From NCBI GenBank assembly GCA_021442155.1, contig CM038228.1, forward strand, positions 81,969,095-82,033,094: a DNA stretch of 64,000 bases, written 5' to 3'. This document shows, piece after piece, positions 61,870 through 64,000 of the stretch (the first letter of the stretch is position 1; each line of letters starts with the position of its first letter). Source of the stretch: Cymbidium sinense (lineage: Eukaryota; Streptophyta; Magnoliopsida; Asparagales; Orchidaceae). The position numbers and the translations under genes are program-made. The notes beneath the pieces were generated by a model that was given only the letters and a program-made list of their open reading frames with translations, did not search any database and was not told the origin of the DNA.

Positions 61870-63250
61870 AATAGTGTTGTCCTCTTCTCCTTGTTCCTCT
61901 TTTTGCTTGTCATATGAGGAGGAACTGAAGGGTTCTTCTATTTGCATGGTATTGGCTCTTTTATGTGCATGAGAGGAGTAGCCCCATGATGCCTAGACTA
62001 GTATTGTCGTACACCTGAGGGTTCCCCGACATGTTACACCTAGTGCGCAACTTCAACCTCTTAGTATTCTCATCTTCTTCTACTTGTAGCCTTATTTATG
62101 AGCGTCATCTCCATCGGATTTTAAGCTCAGAATGCAGGATGAATATCTCTTCAATCGGCGGGCTACGATTCGACTTTCACTCATAAAGATTGAATTAGTT
62201 GGCGATGAGATTCTCTAGAAGATTCTCCAAAGTATTGACCACCACGAGGTTCATCAAGAATAATTTTTTTCTTAGGAACCCATTCTTGTTAGGCCCTATC
62301 ATTGACTCCGGAGATGCGAAGTAGATGTCACACCTTTATGGTTTTCCATCGAAACTTTTTCCCGAGACTTTAGCCTCCAAATTTGTTTGTTATTCTATCG
62401 GGGACTTTTGATGGAACAAGTGGTCCGTGTCACACCGACCCTCACCTGTGCTTATTTAGGATGATCTTGAGTATTTATCATCACTTTATGGTAGCTTCTT
62501 CAATGGTGTCTCCTCAATTCTTCTAATAGTCGGCCTCTAATATTTCATCTTAATGAGGTTTTTCTCTTTGACTACTTTCAGTACTTCTGTGCAGTCTGGC
62601 AGTCAAAGTCTTAGGTTGCTTATTTTGTGGGATTAGAGCTCGCTGTTGCTGGCCCTAAAAAAATTATTTGATATCACCAGTAAAGTTGTTCCTCTTCACC
62701 CACTTAGGTTTTCAAACTTATTATGCACGGGAACACTCGTTTCTAGTATCAAAGCTAGTTGTACAAGTGGTTGTTCAGGCAAAAGTTGCAGAGCTCGCAG
62801 CTCAACGTTTTTCTTCTTTGTCTTCTCGTCAATTTTCTTGCATATGAGAAAGCTTCATCATCATGTCTTCCAGGTGTGAAAGGCTTAATTAACAGAGTAG
62901 GGTATTCACGAGCACTACCAAAATGTTTTGCCTGGTGATAGTCTTCTTCATGGTTGAAGCTTCAGGATGGCCCAACTTCTCAAATACAGAAGTCCTATTT
63001 TTGGAAGCCTCGATCACGTCAGCTGCTTCAATTGTCCTTTTCTACTACATGGCTGGTATGCACGACATGTATGATTGCCTTGTGCGGGCATGGCAGTAGC
63101 CTTAGCAGCGATTGATGGGAAGTTTATTCTACTGAATTGGATGGTAGTTCTAATATCTCTTGTGTTAATAATAGTATTGGTCAGACGGATGTTAGCTCTG
63201 TTGCTTAACTGCACAGTGAACGAGGTGCTCTGGAGATCCATTATGTATAA
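61870..63250. other. Unclassified, probably transposon-derived
   Basis: More GC-balanced than its surroundings with short open frames on both strands (for example 62646-62876 +, 63014-63241 -), none with a recognisable domain. On the - strand a short FENLSGEEEQLYW-like text at about 62660-62740 resembles the start of some plant LINE-1 ORF1 proteins, too weakly to call. Confidence 0.4.
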
Positions 63251-63619
63251 ATGAAAGATGAGTATTATTAATCAACAATTGATATATTAACTCACTCTTT
63301 CAAAATACAGAGATACAATAGAACAAAAAATAACATGATAAAATAGCAAGTTCTATGTAAGGTCTTAAGTGACTTAGAACCATGCTTTAATCAACAGTTA
63401 AATATATTGAGAGATTCATTTACGATTCATTTTAAATTTTAGATTTTAATCAGTTTTATTTTATAATTAAATTTTTATTTAATTTTTATCATACTCCATA
63501 GCTACTATATCTCAGATTCAACTAACCAAAGATAAAAAGAGAAACCGGTCCCTAGCGAAGTTGCTAGAAATCTGTGGGTTTCAAAAATTTGTGTTCAATC
63601 TCACGATGAAGAGAGTTTG

Positions 63620-64000
63620 AATTCGTGTTGATCAAATTTTCAGAAGTCAAATGAAATAGTAGATAAGCGCTACCTTGAGATTTCACCTTCATTTTATGAT
63701 GACTTTAGATCTAATTCCATGTTTCCTATAACTGCATGCAGTTATAGTTAATTACCCCTCCCAATGTTGCGAAAGAACTTTTGATTAGGGCTAGTCGTTA
63801 AGTCGCTAATTGCTTAGCGTATAGTAGCAATATGTGTATTTTTGGAATTTATGAAATTCATCATTTTAACTTAAAGCAGATGGTTGGGGAAATGATGATA
63901 TGCCTAATCAAGATCTCATGATTCTGTCATCCCGGACTATCGTGGTCTAGTTTACTTATTCAACGGAGGTAATCGATCTGACATGATCGAAGTATCTTTG
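63620..64000 (+). repeat. Dispersed repeat, copy 2 (copy 1 at 40855-41240)
   Basis: Co-linear with 40855-41240 in the same orientation. It continues past the window end, so full length and class are unknown. Confidence 0.7.

Noticed and set aside
62646..63241. Host gene downstream of SCAR
   Set aside because: Short frames on both strands without domains, splice pattern or start context. More likely transposon-derived.

Overview
The window is nuclear DNA of a flowering plant. It is AT-rich, has spliced genes with GT..AG introns, and is packed with plant-type retrotransposons (Ty3/Gypsy, Ty1/Copia, RTE-clade LINEs with (TTG)n tails), a DUF659-type hAT transposon and MITEs. Lineage below angiosperm cannot be fixed from the sequence.

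The one recognisable host gene is on the + strand and runs through most of the window: a SCAR/WAVE-family gene (subunit of the WAVE regulatory complex, which activates Arp2/3 actin nucleation). It was recognised from three small exons of the N-terminal SCAR homology domain (8515-8678, 34301-34424, 34505-34635), whose splice phases match, plus one very long exon region (51034-54540) carrying the variable middle part and the plant-SCAR signature SESDDDTFCRS-PYSSDDLLS. Exon 1 (the MPL.R start) is not visible and probably lies upstream of base 1. At least one small exon between 34635 and 51034 was not found. The gene is remarkable for its introns: about 25.6 kb between exons 2 and 3, and about 16.4 kb between exon 4 and the long exon. 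Both are filled with transposable elements. The reading frame stops at 54541, just before a decayed proline-rich PP.P..WW block, so the C-terminal WH2/central/acidic module is absent here. The gene is either truncated or a young pseudogene.

Layout. 1-2.7 kb: a 1 kb direct repeat at 1.6 kb spacing. 2.7-3.8: decayed Copia gag. 3825-6071: solo LTR with TSD TACAC. 7.6-8.44: RTE LINE tail interrupted by a Harbinger/Tourist-like MITE. 8515: SCAR exon 2. 8.7-34.3: intron 2, holding a possible LTR end (13.5), the antisense 5' part of an RTE (13.5-14.3), a complete Gypsy element 17494-25483 (TSD AAGTT), a full-span RTE 27035-29949 (18-bp TSD) and an antisense RTE 31655-33240. 34.3-34.6: exons 3 and 4. 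35114-43082: an 8 kb hAT element with 8-bp TSD, antisense transposase pseudogene, and an RTE that itself carries a smaller antisense RTE. 46748-48376: second solo LTR of the same family (TSD CTCCA). 48.7-50.7: a large inverted-repeat (foldback) element whose right arm is split by a 422-bp RTE with 15-bp TSD. 51.0-54.5: SCAR long exon. 55.26-61.86: decayed antisense Copia element with minisatellite-bearing LTRs. 61.9-64.0: unclassified, probably TE-derived sequence.

Most insertions could be dated relative to each other by nesting and confirmed by target-site duplications read directly from the sequence. All comparisons were made by eye. Family assignments rest on remembered motif knowledge, not on a search.
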